A stretch of DNA of 64,000 nucleotides from positions 186,001-250,000 of the forward strand of contig DGQE01000018.1 in the NCBI GenBank assembly GCA_002389645.1. The letters are read 5' to 3'. Source of the stretch: Flavobacteriales bacterium UBA4422. Lineage in GTDB: Bacteria; Bacteroidota; Bacteroidia; Flavobacteriales_G; Salibacteraceae. Below are positions 42,464 to 50,817 of the stretch, piece by piece (positions within the stretch are counted from its first letter, which is position 1; every line of letters begins with the position of its first letter). The notes under the pieces are model-generated. The model was not told where the DNA came from and searched no databases. It saw nothing but the letters and a program-made list of their open reading frames with translations. A program made the translations under genes and the position numbers.

Positions 42464-43753
42464 TTAATAGAACATGCCAACAATAGATGCTGTAAACAAA
42501 CATGCTATTGTGCCCCCTAAAAGAGCATAAAGACCTAATTTACTGAGTAACCCTTTTCTAGATGGCGCCAATGCTCCAATTCCACCAATTTGAATTCCGA
42601 TCGAAGCGAAGTTTGCAAAACCACAAAGTATGTAGGTAGACATCACGATAGATTTTTCATGCTGAAACATACCAGCTTCTTTCATATCGCCTAAAGTGAC
42701 ATAGGCGTAAAACTCGTTTAATATGGTTTTCTCGCCCAACAATTGACCTGCTAAAACAATGTCATCGGCATTGATGCCCATTAAAAAAGCGATAGGTGCG
42801 AAGGCATATCCAATAATGAACTGAAACGATAAACCGCTGTAATTTGTATTGTCAGCAATCCAAGAGTTAAGGCCGGTTAGTCTGCCGATACCGTCTTCTA
42901 GAATGTAGTTGCCTAAATATATAAGTGCAGTGAAAACTAATAGCATTGCCCCAACATTGATGGCTAATTTTAAGCCGTCTGTTGTTCCATTTGATATGGC
43001 CTCTAGAAAATTTGACCCAGTATTTTCTTTTGAAACCTCCATTGAACGGTCAAAATCTTCCGTCTCAGGGACAAGCAGTTTTGCAGCCACCACAGCCGCT
43101 GGAGCGGACATTACTGAGGCTGTTAAAAGGTGTTTGGCAAATAATACTTGTTGAGCAGGGTCATCGCCACCTAGAAAATTGATGTAAGCAGCCAATACAC
43201 CACCAGCAATAGTTGCCATGCCACCAGACATCAAGCACATAATCTCAGATTCGGTCATTCTATTGAGGTAAGGGCGAACCAATAGAGGGGCTTCTGTCTG
43301 TCCCATAAATATATTGCCTGCGGCTGCAAGGCTTTCTGCACCGCTCAGGTTCATTAAGCGTTTCATGATCCAGGCAAACGCAAAAACAAACCTCTGAAGA
43401 ACACCTAAGTAATATAGAATGCTGCTCAACGCAGAAAAAAACACAATAGTGGGAAGTACATTGAATGCAAAGCTCACAACGGCATTTTCCATTTTATTGG
43501 AAACAAAAGACTTGAATAAAAACTCACTTCCAAACTGTGTGAAAGAAATCACTTTTACAAATGCTCTGCTCATCCATTCAAATCCAGAAGCAACAAAGTC
43601 AACTTTTAGAACAAGAACAGCGAATACCAATTGAAGCGCTATCCCCTTTAAAATTAAAGACCAATTGATGGCGCGTCTATTTTTACTGGAAAGCCATCCT
43701 ATTGCTACCAGAACACTTAGACCCAAGAAACCTTTAAGAATGGATAGTATCAA
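42464..43753 (-). CDS. Concentrative nucleoside transporter (CNT/NupC family)
   Basis: The 429-aa membrane protein has the CNT hallmarks GNIFMGQTEAPLLVRPYL and GGMATIAGGVLAAYI, plus a central region containing FANFASIGIQIGG near the C-terminus. It takes up nucleosides with sodium or protons. The only start codon near the first helix is a TTG at 43753; no ATG or GTG precedes it in frame before the upstream gene's stop, so the start is uncertain by a few residues. Nearby thyA-folA suggests a nucleotide-supply theme. Confidence 0.9.
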   Translation of the reverse strand: MILSILKGFLGLSVLVAIGWLSSKNRRAINWSLILKGIALQLVFAVLVLKVDFVASGFEWMSRAFVKVISFTQFGSEFLFKSFVSNKMENAVVSFAFNVLPTIVFFSALSSILYYLGVLQRFVFAFAWIMKRLMNLSGAESLAAAGNIFMGQTEAPLLVRPYLNRMTESEIMCLMSGGMATIAGGVLAAYINFLGGDDPAQQVLFAKHLLTASVMSAPAAVVAAKLLVPETEDFDRSMEVSKENTGSNFLEAISNGTTDGLKLAINVGAMLLVFTALIYLGNYILEDGIGRLTGLNSWIADNTNYSGLSFQFIIGYAFAPIAFLMGINADDIVLAGQLLGEKTILNEFYAYVTLGDMKEAGMFQHEKSIVMSTYILCGFANFASIGIQIGGIGALAPSRKGLLSKLGLYALLGGTIACLFTASIVGMFY

Positions 43754-43779
43754 TAGTTTAGTTTGAGGATGGAAAGGTA

Positions 43780-44382
43780 TTAAATCTTTTTTCTTCTTTT
43801 TATTTCATCATGAAGCTGGGATGCTTTTTCGTAATCTTCATTATCAATGGCTTGACTAAGCTCTGATTCTAACTCATCCATAGACATGCCTCCATATGCT
43901 GTGTTGCTACCTGGTGACTCATCGCTAGACGGAGAGTCATCACCTAAGCTTTCAATTTCATCATCATCTAAGATGATTCCAGCAGAAGAGAGAATAAACT
44001 CGTAAGTGTAGATTGGACATTTAAATCGCACCGCCAATGCTATTGCATCGCTTGTTCTAGTGTCAATTTCTATTGGTTCCTCACCTGCTTTCTGGCATAT
44101 TAGTTTCGCGAAGAATATCCCTTCTAGCAAGTTGTATACGATTACTTCACTCACCTGAACTTCAAAGGTGTCAGCAAAGGTTTTAAAGATGTCATGCGTT
44201 AAAGGCCTGCTTGGTTTCATATGCTCAAGCTCAATTGCTATTGCCTGGGCTTCAAAATTTCCTATAATAATTGGCAGCCTTCTTTTACCCTCAGACTCTC
44301 CCAATACCAGTGCATAGGCACCGGTTTGGGTTTGGCTATATGATAAGCCAAGTATTTCTAGTTTGATTTTAGACTTCTCCAT
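43780..44382 (-). CDS. Bifunctional nuclease family protein (DUF151) with C-terminal UVR motif
   Basis: The 200-aa protein has the DUF151 core (LGLSYSQTQTGAYALVLGE, LPIIIGNFEAQAIAIELE, IDTRTSDAIALAVRFKCPIY), then a disordered Ser/Asp-rich linker (about 140-165) and a C-terminal UvrB/UvrC-type helix pair (LESELSQAIDNEDYEKASQL). Proteins of this design are common in Bacteroidota; the nuclease activity reported for the family is not proven for this one. It follows etfA by 15 bp. Confidence 0.87.
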   Translation of the reverse strand: MEKSKIKLEILGLSYSQTQTGAYALVLGESEGKRRLPIIIGNFEAQAIAIELEHMKPSRPLTHDIFKTFADTFEVQVSEVIVYNLLEGIFFAKLICQKAGEEPIEIDTRTSDAIALAVRFKCPIYTYEFILSSAGIILDDDEIESLGDDSPSSDESPGSNTAYGGMSMDELESELSQAIDNEDYEKASQLHDEIKRRKKI

Positions 44383-44397
44383 CAGCCAAATTGGGGC

Positions 44398-45366
44398 TTA
44401 GGCTTGTCCTGCTTTGAAAGCTTTAACAGCTTCAATCATCTTTGGAACTACCTCAAAAGCATCACCAACAACACCGTAATCAGCAGCCTTAAAAAATGGC
44501 GCCTCTTTATCTGTATTGATTACTACGATTACTTTACTTCCGTTTACTCCAGCTAAATGTTGAATAGCTCCAGAAATTCCAATAGCAATGTAAAGATTAG
44601 GACGGATAGCTATTCCAGTTTGTCCGACATGTTCATGATGGGGTCTCCATCCGATGTCAGAAACAGGTCTTGAACATGCTGTTGCCGCTCCTAGTTCATT
44701 AGCTAATTCTTCAATCATTCCCCAGTTCTCAGGACCTTTTAATCCACGACCGGCAGAAACAACCAGTTCGGCTTCAGTTAAGTTGATTCCTTCACCACCT
44801 TCACTCTTAAATTCTTTAACGGTAACACTTGGTGCTCCTAAATCTGGCGAGAAGGCAATTGTTTCAGCTGCTGCATCAACCTTTACTTTTGAAATGGCGT
44901 TTGGAATTAGCGTGATGATTTTCTTATCCGTCTTGATTTTCACTTGCGCAAATGCCTTTCCTGAGAATACATTGGTTTTTACTGTGAAATCCCCACTAAG
45001 CTCTGGGTAGTCTATGGCCCCAGCTACCATACCAGCCTTCATTTTGGCTGAAACTAGAGGAGCAATACTTTTCCCCGTATAATCATGAGGGAACACAATC
45101 AATTCAGCATTCGTTTCTTCCACTGCAGCAATTGTCAATTTTGTCAATTGACTTGGATCTAAATCAGACACATCAGTACAATGAAGGATTTTAGGTATGC
45201 CATATGAAGCTAGCCCATTTAAGCTTGCTGCGTCCAAATAACCATAGGTAATTATTGATGCTTCTCCACCTGAAGATGCTGCTATTTTCGCTCCATAGGT
45301 TGCTGCTTCGAAAGAGGCTTTCGCAACTTTTCCATTATCGTTTTCTGCAAATACTAGTACGTTCAT
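44398..45366 (-). CDS. etfA: Electron transfer flavoprotein alpha subunit
   Basis: The 322-aa protein has NVLVFAENDNGKVAKASFEA at the start and the FAD-binding C-terminal domain (VSAGRGLKGPENWGMIEELA, ACSRPVSDIGWRPHHEHVGQ, IAIGISGAIQHLAGVNGSK). With EtfB it passes electrons from acyl-CoA and other dehydrogenases to the quinone pool. It lies 1 bp after etfB. Confidence 0.96.
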   Translation of the reverse strand: MNVLVFAENDNGKVAKASFEAATYGAKIAASSGGEASIITYGYLDAASLNGLASYGIPKILHCTDVSDLDPSQLTKLTIAAVEETNAELIVFPHDYTGKSIAPLVSAKMKAGMVAGAIDYPELSGDFTVKTNVFSGKAFAQVKIKTDKKIITLIPNAISKVKVDAAAETIAFSPDLGAPSVTVKEFKSEGGEGINLTEAELVVSAGRGLKGPENWGMIEELANELGAATACSRPVSDIGWRPHHEHVGQTGIAIRPNLYIAIGISGAIQHLAGVNGSKVIVVINTDKEAPFFKAADYGVVGDAFEVVPKMIEAVKAFKAGQA

Positions 45367-45367
45367 C

Positions 45368-46108
45368 TTAAATCGCTTTTGCTTCGTTATGAAGTAGGTT
45401 GATCAATTCTTTAATATTTTCCGAGTCAACTAATTTGACATCTCCTTTGGCAGGAGGGAGGCTGAAGCTAATTGTTTCTGTAAGTGAGTCAGTCACAGTT
45501 GCTGGAATAACATTGAGCGGCTTTGATCTGGCAGCCATAATCCCTCTCATATTCGGAATGCGCTGTTCAGCCATTCCTTTCGCAGCGGAAATCACTGCAG
45601 GAAGAGCGAGCTCAAGAATTTCAACTCCACCTTGCTTGTCTCTTTCTACAGTTGCCGTTGATCCGTTTACATCAAGTTTTGCAGCATTTGATGTGTAAGG
45701 CACATCAACGATCGCTGCGATCATACCACCAACCTGTGAACCGTTGTAGTTTATAGTTTCTTTTCCAGTAAGAACAAGATCAAACGGATTGCTTGAAACG
45801 TAGTTCGCGATTTCCGCAGCAACCTGGTAAGCATCTGAAGCCGGAGAGTCAATCCTAACAGCTTCATCAGCACCTATCGCAAGAGCTTTACGCATTATTG
45901 GCTCATAATCTGCAGACCCTACGCTTATTATTGTAACTTTTCCTCCATTCGCTTCTTTTAGTTCTAATGCTCGCACCAAAGCGTACCATTCATCGTATGG
46001 GTTGACAATGAATTGAACACCATTTTCGTTGAACTTGGTGTCATTATCTTTAAAAGTGATCTTGCTTGTTGTGTCGGGAGCTTTGCTGACGCAAACCAAT
46101 ATGTTCAT
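45368..46108 (-). CDS. etfB: Electron transfer flavoprotein beta subunit
   Basis: The 246-aa protein has LVCVSKAPDTTSKITF at the N-terminus, FIVNPYDEWYALVRALELKE, VLTGKETINYNGSQVGGMIA and the conserved LPAVISAAKGMAEQRIPNMR signature. It forms the heterodimer with EtfA. A TACTTTTG box lies 32 bases upstream of the ATG. Confidence 0.96.
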   Translation of the reverse strand: MNILVCVSKAPDTTSKITFKDNDTKFNENGVQFIVNPYDEWYALVRALELKEANGGKVTIISVGSADYEPIMRKALAIGADEAVRIDSPASDAYQVAAEIANYVSSNPFDLVLTGKETINYNGSQVGGMIAAIVDVPYTSNAAKLDVNGSTATVERDKQGGVEILELALPAVISAAKGMAEQRIPNMRGIMAARSKPLNVIPATVTDSLTETISFSLPPAKGDVKLVDSENIKELINLLHNEAKAI

Positions 46109-46139
46109 AGCAATAATATTTCTGTTAATCTGTGAGTCG

Positions 46140-46147
46140 CAAAAGTA
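46140..46147 (-). promoter_or_regulatory. Putative -7 promoter box of etfB
   Basis: TACTTTTG followed by CG on the minus strand matches TAnnTTTG and sits upstream of the minus-strand set etfB-etfA-DUF151-nupC. I saw no clear -33 element. Confidence 0.45.
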
Positions 46148-46208
46148 GGGTTTAGAATATAAAAAAGAATGAAGCTTTATTGTTCATTCTTTAAAATATC
46201 TTACGTGT

Positions 46209-46901
46209 TTATTTTCTCTTTTGGAAAATCACATCTACACCCACAGCCAAGTGAAAAGGGGCGTTGTAATGACTGAAACTTCTAAAAGCAGGGACTTGCA
46301 AGCCTGCATCGAAAAAGAACTTTGTATTTGGTGGGCCAGCTCTAAAGGCAAGAGTTGGTTCAAAAAAGATATCTATTCCTGGCCTATCTGTTCCAACAGT
46401 TTCTGGAGATAGCCAATTCACAAAGCTATTTCTGAAGATCATAGCAAAATCTATATAGGGTCGGTGGAAGTAATATGACGGTTGAATACTGATTCTCGCA
46501 TATCGCGTTGAAATCGCAGATGTTTCAATGAAGTTTACAGTAGATGTCGACCACCAATTGTTTAGTGCAGAAGACTCACCATAGCCTCCTAGAGCAGAAA
46601 AGCTAAACCCATTTTTGTCCTTGGTTTGATAAAAGCCAATTCCTCCTTCAGCAAAATAGGCACTGCTATTGTTATTCGTCCAACTTAACCCTCCTACTGT
46701 TGCGTAGGCAAAATCTGTAATAGCATAAGACCCTTCCACAAAAGCGCTTCCTGTTTCTATTCCAGCGCTTATTTCAATATCACCCTTTTGCTTCATTATG
46801 GGTTGATTAGGAATGCTCGCCCTATACAAGGGAAAGCAGCCTTGAAGCAATAATGAACTTGCACATAAGGTCCAAATCAAAACAGAATAATGGTGCTTCA
46901 T
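46209..46901 (-). CDS. Outer-membrane beta-barrel lipoprotein, unknown function
   Basis: Starting at ATG 46901 (a TTG 12 bases upstream is rejected), the 230-aa protein has a lipobox SLLLQGC. The rest alternates aromatic and polar residues in short strands and ends in VGVDVIFQKRK, as in small outer-membrane barrels. I recognise no specific family. It is divergent from pdhB. Confidence 0.72.
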   Translation of the reverse strand: MKHHYSVLIWTLCASSLLLQGCFPLYRASIPNQPIMKQKGDIEISAGIETGSAFVEGSYAITDFAYATVGGLSWTNNNSSAYFAEGGIGFYQTKDKNGFSFSALGGYGESSALNNWWSTSTVNFIETSAISTRYARISIQPSYYFHRPYIDFAMIFRNSFVNWLSPETVGTDRPGIDIFFEPTLAFRAGPPNTKFFFDAGLQVPAFRSFSHYNAPFHLAVGVDVIFQKRK

Positions 46902-46980
46902 AATAGTTCTCAAAAATCTCTTTTTTTCTTCAATATGAAGACGAATGAAACAATAAGTGTGGAGAATAAACTTCAGGACT

Positions 46981-46988
46981 TATTTTTG
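46981..46988 (+). promoter_or_regulatory. Putative -7 promoter box of pdhB
   Basis: TATTTTTG followed by CCG matches TAnnTTTG and lies 20 bases before the pdhB ATG. Confidence 0.45.
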
Positions 46989-47008
46989 CCGCCCTAGAAA
47001 AAGAAAAT

Positions 47009-47989
47009 ATGCGCACGATACAATTTAGAGAAGCCCTCAGAGAAGCCATGAATGAGGAGATGAGAAGAGATAAAAGTGTCTTCTTAATGGGTGAAGAAGT
47101 AGCTGAGTATAATGGTGCTTACAAAGTGAGTCAAGGAATGCTTGATGAATTTGGTCCTGAGAGGGTGATTGATACTCCAATCGCAGAGTTAGGTTTTGCA
47201 GGAATAGCCGTAGGAGCGGCAATGAATGGTTTGAGACCGATTGTCGAATTTATGACTTGGAACTTCGCCATATTAGCAGCAGATCAAATCATCAATAGTG
47301 CGGCTAAGATGTTGCAAATGTCCGGAGGACAGTATAATGTACCAATCGTTTTTCGTGGTGGAAATGGTCAGGCTGGACAGTTAGCGGCAACTCACTCTCA
47401 AAGTTTCGAAGCATTTTATGCCCACGTTCCTGGTTTGAAAGTAATAACTCCATCTAACCCCGCTGATGCAAAAGGATTATTGAAGTCTGCTATTAGAGAT
47501 AATGACCCTATTGTGTTTCTTGAGTCTGAAAAAATGTTCGGAGATAAGGGTGAAGTGCCAGAGGGAGAGTTCTTAATTCCTATTGGAAAAGCACACATTG
47601 CAAGAAAAGGTGATGCTGTGACACTTGTTTCTTTTGGCAAAATAATGAAGGTTGTGCTTGAAGCAGCTGACGAATTGGCAAAGGATGGTATTCATTGTGA
47701 GGTAATTGACCTTCGCACGATCCGACCATTTGATGTAGAGACAGTTATTGAGTCAGTAAAGAAAACCAACCGTTGTGTTGTTGTTGATGAAAGTTGGCCT
47801 TATGCAAGTGTGTCTAGTGAGATAGCATATCGTATTCAAAAAGATGCATTTGATTATCTTGATGCTCCTGTATTGCGAGCTACGCAAACAGATACACCAT
47901 TTCCTTTTACACCGAACTTGATTGAAATTGCTATTCCTACCGTTGGTGGGGTTGTTCGTTTGGTAAAGGAATCTCTGTATTTAGTTTAA
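47009..47989 (+). CDS. pdhB: Pyruvate dehydrogenase E1 component, beta subunit
   Basis: The 326-aa protein shows FREALREAMNEEMRRDKSVF, MGEEVAEYNGAYKVSQGML, DTPIAELGFAGIAVGAAMNG, VPIVFRGGNGQAGQLAATHS and CEVIDLRTIRPFD, matching E1-beta of the pyruvate dehydrogenase rather than the branched-chain complex. With E1-alpha it decarboxylates pyruvate. The alpha and E2 genes are elsewhere. A strong hairpin terminator follows. Confidence 0.92.
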   Translation: MRTIQFREALREAMNEEMRRDKSVFLMGEEVAEYNGAYKVSQGMLDEFGPERVIDTPIAELGFAGIAVGAAMNGLRPIVEFMTWNFAILAADQIINSAAKMLQMSGGQYNVPIVFRGGNGQAGQLAATHSQSFEAFYAHVPGLKVITPSNPADAKGLLKSAIRDNDPIVFLESEKMFGDKGEVPEGEFLIPIGKAHIARKGDAVTLVSFGKIMKVVLEAADELAKDGIHCEVIDLRTIRPFDVETVIESVKKTNRCVVVDESWPYASVSSEIAYRIQKDAFDYLDAPVLRATQTDTPFPFTPNLIEIAIPTVGGVVRLVKESLYLV

Positions 47990-47992
47990 AGT

Positions 47993-48036
47993 AAAAAAAG
48001 CCCCATCACTTTGAGATTTTGTGTGGGGCTTTTTAA
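47993..48036 (+). terminator. Terminator after pdhB, first of three related hairpins
   Basis: AAAAAAGCCCCATCAC (from 47995) pairs with GTGTGGGGCTTTTT around an 11-base loop, with a T-run. It also forms the first part of tandem unit A described in the repeat entry that follows. Confidence 0.88.
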
Positions 48037-48104
48037 CTAAACCTACTTAACCTATGAGACTAGGTTATTGCAATCTCTGTGCCATCAAGTTCTAAAGAAA
48101 AGTT

Positions 48105-48127
48105 AAAGCCGCGATTGTGGCTTTTTT
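48105..48127 (+). terminator. Terminator-like hairpin within tandem unit A
   Basis: AAAGCCGC (48105-48112) pairs with GTGGCTTT (48117-48124) over a GATT loop, with a T-run to 48127. It would end any small transcript starting in unit A. Confidence 0.6.
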
Positions 48128-48315
48128 TATGATAGATCACATTGAAATAAATTTAAAGCCCAACAACTTTGGGGCATGGGTGGGTCTATATAAGCTAAAC
48201 CTATTAATCTACTAGCCTATGTGTTTGCAGAAATGTAATGTTTATGCGATGGGTTGTCAATGAGCATTGAAAAAAAGTTTTGAGTAATACTGGGTTTTAG
48301 ACCATCCTTAAAAAG

Positions 48316-48350
48316 AAAGGCCCTCTGCGAGTAAATGCAAAGGGCTTTTT
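48316..48350 (+). terminator. Terminator-like hairpin heading tandem unit C
   Basis: GCCCT (48320-48324) pairs with AGGGC (48341-48345), extended by TGC/GCA inside and A-T pairs outside, and is followed by five T residues. Confidence 0.6.
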
Positions 48351-48426
48351 AAACTAAACCTACTTACCTATGTATCTATAAGACGTTTCAATTGTCTTTT
48401 TGATACACGTTGATTGCTAACAAAAG

Positions 48427-49779
48427 TTAATTCAATGGAATTGTACTCAATTCAGATAATTTTCCTGTGTTGTCGTAAGTAAATTGCTTCAAGCCTTCTG
48501 TTCCAATAACGTGGGCTATTCCGTTATTTACGATTACATCATATGTTTCAAGTCCAGCGTAGTGATCAAGTCTATTTGATGAAACCCGCTGAATATCATT
48601 GAAGTCATACACCTTAAGGCCATCAAAACCATCGCATACAAATAGTATCTCATTTTCAGAATCAATATCCAATCCGTGTGGGTTGCTCAATCCAAAAGTT
48701 GTAATTTCTTTCGGGTTCATAATGTCTTTGATGTCTAAAATGTCAAGCTGGTTTGTATTGCCCCAGTTACAGTTATTGCCACCAGATCGTAAAGTGATAA
48801 AAGCATACTCATCATTGGCTACAACAGGATCACAAGAAGTCATATGCGAATAACTTGACAAGAACACAGGTGCAGCAGGAGAGCTAATATCATAGGCTAA
48901 CATACCCGCGTTTGAGCCAATAAATAAGTGTTCTTTGAAAGTGAATAATGTCTCGATCATACCCCAACCATTTGCATCATTCCAAGGTTTGAATTCGCCA
49001 ACTGAGCGCATATTTTTCGTTGTGATGTCGAAAATGTTCACTGTACTTTCGTCAGTAATAACATATAAGTAATTCTCGATCATCATAAAACGAGCCATAG
49101 AACCAGCAATAGCTGAATTGTTGCTGGAAGAAGCGCTTCTTACGCTATTTGAATTTCCACTAAAAGAAACGGGAGACCCTTCATCACTCATCATTTGTCC
49201 TCCCCATGATCCACCCCAATCCTCATTGATATTGTAGAATGTTTTGCAATCTTCATTTTTACACGTTTCCTCAACCTCTCCAATGGTATACCCGGTAACA
49301 ACACCTTTTGATTCGTCAATTTCTGCAACAGGATAGTTCCAATCCATTCCGCTTGGAATAGTATATGATAATGCGTTATTGCTTCGTCCTACCTCTCGAG
49401 CATTGGTAGGGTCGCTAATGTCTATAGCCACTATGTCAGTGTAGCTATCTGCATAAAGAATGTTGTCTCGCACAGCAATGTCTACGTTTCCTGGTATGCT
49501 AATAAAGGCAACATGAGAAGGTGAACTCGGGTTTCCGTTGTCGTAAATATGAATTCCAGATTCATAATCATTGATTAAGATTAAAGAATTGTAAAGAAAA
49601 ATTTTACCGGGTTTCACCAAACTGTGTGAGTTGTCATTCTGGATAGAAGACCTAAGGTCTTCATAAGACATGTATGCTGGCACGTTTGCCGTGAATTGTG
49701 TGGTCTTGGAGATCTTTTGACAAGAAGAAATGAATCCGATAAAAAGAAAGGCAATCCCAAGTTTTATAGTTGCGTTCAT
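48427..49779 (-). CDS. LVIVD-repeat beta-propeller lipoprotein
   Basis: The 450-aa protein has a lipobox FIGFISSC (Cys about 20) and then repeated segments typical of LVIVD propellers: SGIHIYDNGNPSSPSHVAFI, TDIVAIDISDPTNAREVG, GMLAYDISSPAAPVFLSSY, QLDILDIKDIMNPKEITTF and GLKVYDFNDI. It is probably anchored in the outer membrane. The family has no defined activity, and the substrate or partner is unknown. The gene ends near the tandem non-coding units. Confidence 0.85.
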   Translation of the reverse strand: MNATIKLGIAFLFIGFISSCQKISKTTQFTANVPAYMSYEDLRSSIQNDNSHSLVKPGKIFLYNSLILINDYESGIHIYDNGNPSSPSHVAFISIPGNVDIAVRDNILYADSYTDIVAIDISDPTNAREVGRSNNALSYTIPSGMDWNYPVAEIDESKGVVTGYTIGEVEETCKNEDCKTFYNINEDWGGSWGGQMMSDEGSPVSFSGNSNSVRSASSSNNSAIAGSMARFMMIENYLYVITDESTVNIFDITTKNMRSVGEFKPWNDANGWGMIETLFTFKEHLFIGSNAGMLAYDISSPAAPVFLSSYSHMTSCDPVVANDEYAFITLRSGGNNCNWGNTNQLDILDIKDIMNPKEITTFGLSNPHGLDIDSENEILFVCDGFDGLKVYDFNDIQRVSSNRLDHYAGLETYDVIVNNGIAHVIGTEGLKQFTYDNTGKLSELSTIPLN

Positions 49780-49929
49780 GGTGATGTAAATTTGATTCTC
49801 AAAAATGATAATAAATATTTAGATATCAGACGTGTAAGTTGTTAATTAGGTTAGGTGTTTCATAGTTTTTTAAATTAACGAACTTCAAAAGTGTTTATTT
49901 CGTCTTTCTTAAAAGAATATATTCTATCA

Positions 49930-50673
49930 ATGCTTAGGGTCGCAATTTTGATATTCATTTTAAATGTATTTGCTGGAGGCGTGTTATTTGCTCAGAATAA
50001 TGCTTCTGTTTATATGCTGAACGGAGAGGTGTACCGTGGTGAGATCATTGCATTAGGTTCTGAGTTTATGTTGATTAAATATGATGACCAGATATTTAGT
50101 TTGGACCGAAATAAGGTGCGTTATGTTTTTGGTCCGGAAAAGAAATTGAAAGTTGCAGAGAAAGAAGGGCTCTTTGCGTTTAAACCATTCGATAAGAAAT
50201 GGTCAGCAGAATTTTCTGGGGCCGTAACCACATTTACGCCATTTAATCTTTCATTGTCATTTACGGAGTGGTTTAAAGTGGCAGATCGCTGGTCTGTTGG
50301 TGCGGGCGTCTCCTTAGATTTTTTTGAATATGCAATGGTTAAATACAACCTACATGTAAGACGTTTTAGACCACATAACGATCGTGTAAAAGGATTTATC
50401 GATGCTCAAGCTGGAATGTCTGCTGGAGCAACATCGTTTATTCAGACCAATTTCATTATTGACGATGTGGAAGTGTCTCCTGTGTTTCAGTCCTCTCTGG
50501 GAGCAGGTGTATTTTACAACACTGGCATTGGTTTAGCGTTGACGGGAGAAATGGGCTTTTCTCTATACCGTTATAACTTGAAAGAGTCATTTTTTAATGG
50601 TTCGTCCAATGTTACATCGACCTCGCAAGTTCTAAATGTTGGAATTTACGCGCAAGGTGGATTTATGTTTTAA
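49930..50673 (+). CDS. Exported outer-membrane protein, unknown function
   Basis: Read from ATG 49930, the 247-aa protein has a clear signal peptide (LRVAILIFILNVFAGGVLFA, then Q). A short beta motif follows (VYMLNGEVYRGEIIALGSEF with FSLDRNKVRYVFG) that resembles the small SH3/Sm-like strand often placed before barrels in Bacteroidota, and then a barrel-like C-terminal part ending YAQGGFMF. A GTG at 49891 would place 13 residues before the signal peptide and is rejected. Confidence 0.72.
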   Translation: MLRVAILIFILNVFAGGVLFAQNNASVYMLNGEVYRGEIIALGSEFMLIKYDDQIFSLDRNKVRYVFGPEKKLKVAEKEGLFAFKPFDKKWSAEFSGAVTTFTPFNLSLSFTEWFKVADRWSVGAGVSLDFFEYAMVKYNLHVRRFRPHNDRVKGFIDAQAGMSAGATSFIQTNFIIDDVEVSPVFQSSLGAGVFYNTGIGLALTGEMGFSLYRYNLKESFFNGSSNVTSTSQVLNVGIYAQGGFMF

Positions 50674-50732
50674 TAGTTTTCAATGCGGTTTGCGCTGAAT
50701 CTGTCAATATTTTTCAATAATCAAACTTTGTT

Positions 50733-50762
50733 ATTGATAATATAATCATGCTATTATCTTTG
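50733..50762 (+). promoter_or_regulatory. Promoter of hppA (Bacteroidota type)
   Basis: ATTG (50733-50736) and TATCTTTG (50755-50762) are spaced by 18 bases and match the -33 TTTG / -7 TAnnTTTG pattern. The ATG of hppA is 55 bases downstream, giving a leader of about 50 bases. Confidence 0.65.
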
Positions 50763-50817
50763 CGCGCTTAAAAATTAAGGGGTGTGTGCCTCATTAATCC
50801 ATTCAAAATCAATATAA

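Larger units (their letters stand above)
47993..48420 (+). repeat. Three diverged tandem units of about 155 bp in a 430-bp gene-free stretch
   Basis: This non-coding stretch between pdhB and the LVIVD gene carries three copies of a box running from CTAAACCTA to CCTATG, with the ATG at 48054, 48219 and 48370. Each is preceded by a GCCC/GGGC hairpin. Units A and B also share AAAGCCCnAnnACTTTG (47997-48013 and 48154-48170). ATGs in units A and B open tiny frames: MRLGYCNLCAIKF (48054-48095) and MCLQKCNVYAMGCQ (48219-48263), sharing M-x-L-x2-C-N-x2-A. In unit C the frame closes after three codons. Small RNAs, leader peptides or decayed gene 5' ends are possible. Confidence 0.6.

Noticed and set aside
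48054..48263. Two micro-ORFs as real genes
   Set aside because: They are 13 and 14 codons, without clear ribosome sites; their similarity is noted in the findings, but I do not annotate them as genes.
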